Below are positions 63,731 through 64,000 of a stretch of 64,000 nt of DNA, piece after piece. The first letter of the stretch is position 1; each line of letters begins with the position of its first letter. The position numbers were made by a program, and so were the translations under genes. Origin of the DNA: Incurvaria masculella. Lineage: Eukaryota; Arthropoda; Insecta; Lepidoptera; Incurvariidae. Location of the stretch: NCBI GenBank assembly GCA_946894095.1, contig OX335659.1, positions 7,943,501 through 8,007,500 on the forward strand, written 5' to 3'. The notes under the pieces are model-generated. The model did not search any database. It was not told the origin of the DNA and was given only the letters and a program-made list of their open reading frames with translations.

Positions 63731-64000
63731 GTAATGTATCTTTGCGCTAGCTGCCACTTAATATTATTCTGTTCTTCCCTTCTGTGAGAGCCTGATCTTA
63801 AAATACTTGAAATAATCTTGAAGAAATGACTGATAAGTGAGATTAATGTTTATAAATTACATAAAAACACTATTATTACTTTGTCGAAAAATTGACTCGA
63901 TTCTATATTCACTGTATTTGTTGTAGTTTACATACTTGAAATTAATTAAAATTGTGTTATTTATTCTATCTAATTATTCACTATTAAAGTAAGGTGCACC
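63731..64000 (+). other. TRAF3IP1 intron 1, start
   Basis: AT-rich sequence after the exon 1 donor. No second exon was seen before the window ends. Confidence 0.5.

Overview
The window looks like nuclear DNA of a lepidopteran insect (moth or butterfly). It is AT-rich, with GC-rich coding exons separated by repeat-filled introns. It carries TTAA- and TA-flanked MITEs, a dispersed repeat of a type common in Lepidoptera (about 36350-36628), a BEL/Pao element, several LINE lineages, Penelope-like fragments and SINEs. There is no prokaryotic-style gene organisation. The species assignment is inference.

Four host genes can be built from the sequence. (1) BPNT1, the 3'(2'),5'-bisphosphate nucleotidase, is complete on the minus strand (24281 down to 8050): 5 exons, all splice phases agree, 311 aa. 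(2) Vti1b, a Qb-SNARE, is on the plus strand (32604-33197): two exons, 116 aa, with no N-terminal Habc domain. (3) A previously unassembled C2H2 zinc-finger gene lies on the minus strand (60403 down to 40659): 11 exons joining in frame to 610 aa, about 13 fingers and an unrecognised helical C-terminal part. (4) The first coding exon of TRAF3IP1/IFT54 is on the plus strand (63596-63730) and the gene runs off the right edge.

Layout: 1-5.8 kb is the 3' part of a BEL/Pao element whose frame is broken by a single stop codon. 8-24.3 kb is BPNT1; its introns hold MITEs, SINEs with a 5S-rRNA-like head, an RLE-type LINE fragment, a THAP-like remnant and a 100-bp satellite arranged as two opposed arrays. 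24.7-30.4 kb is a LINE of the I group with both ORFs open. 31-35.3 kb holds Vti1b between LINE fragments. 35.4-40.2 kb is repeat-rich intergenic DNA. 40.6-60.4 kb is the zinc-finger gene, whose introns hold Penelope-like fragments, a nearly intact PHD-type LINE, SINEs and a six-unit 219-bp duplication of one of its own exons. 60.6-63.1 kb is a MITE cluster invaded by a LINE.

The most interesting signals are the exon-derived 219-bp array, a SINE family that shares one body between a 5S-like and a tRNA-like head, the opposed satellite array within a BPNT1 intron, a hammerhead-like motif beside a Penelope remnant, and the shortened Vti1b. No operon, CRISPR array or functional RNA gene was found.
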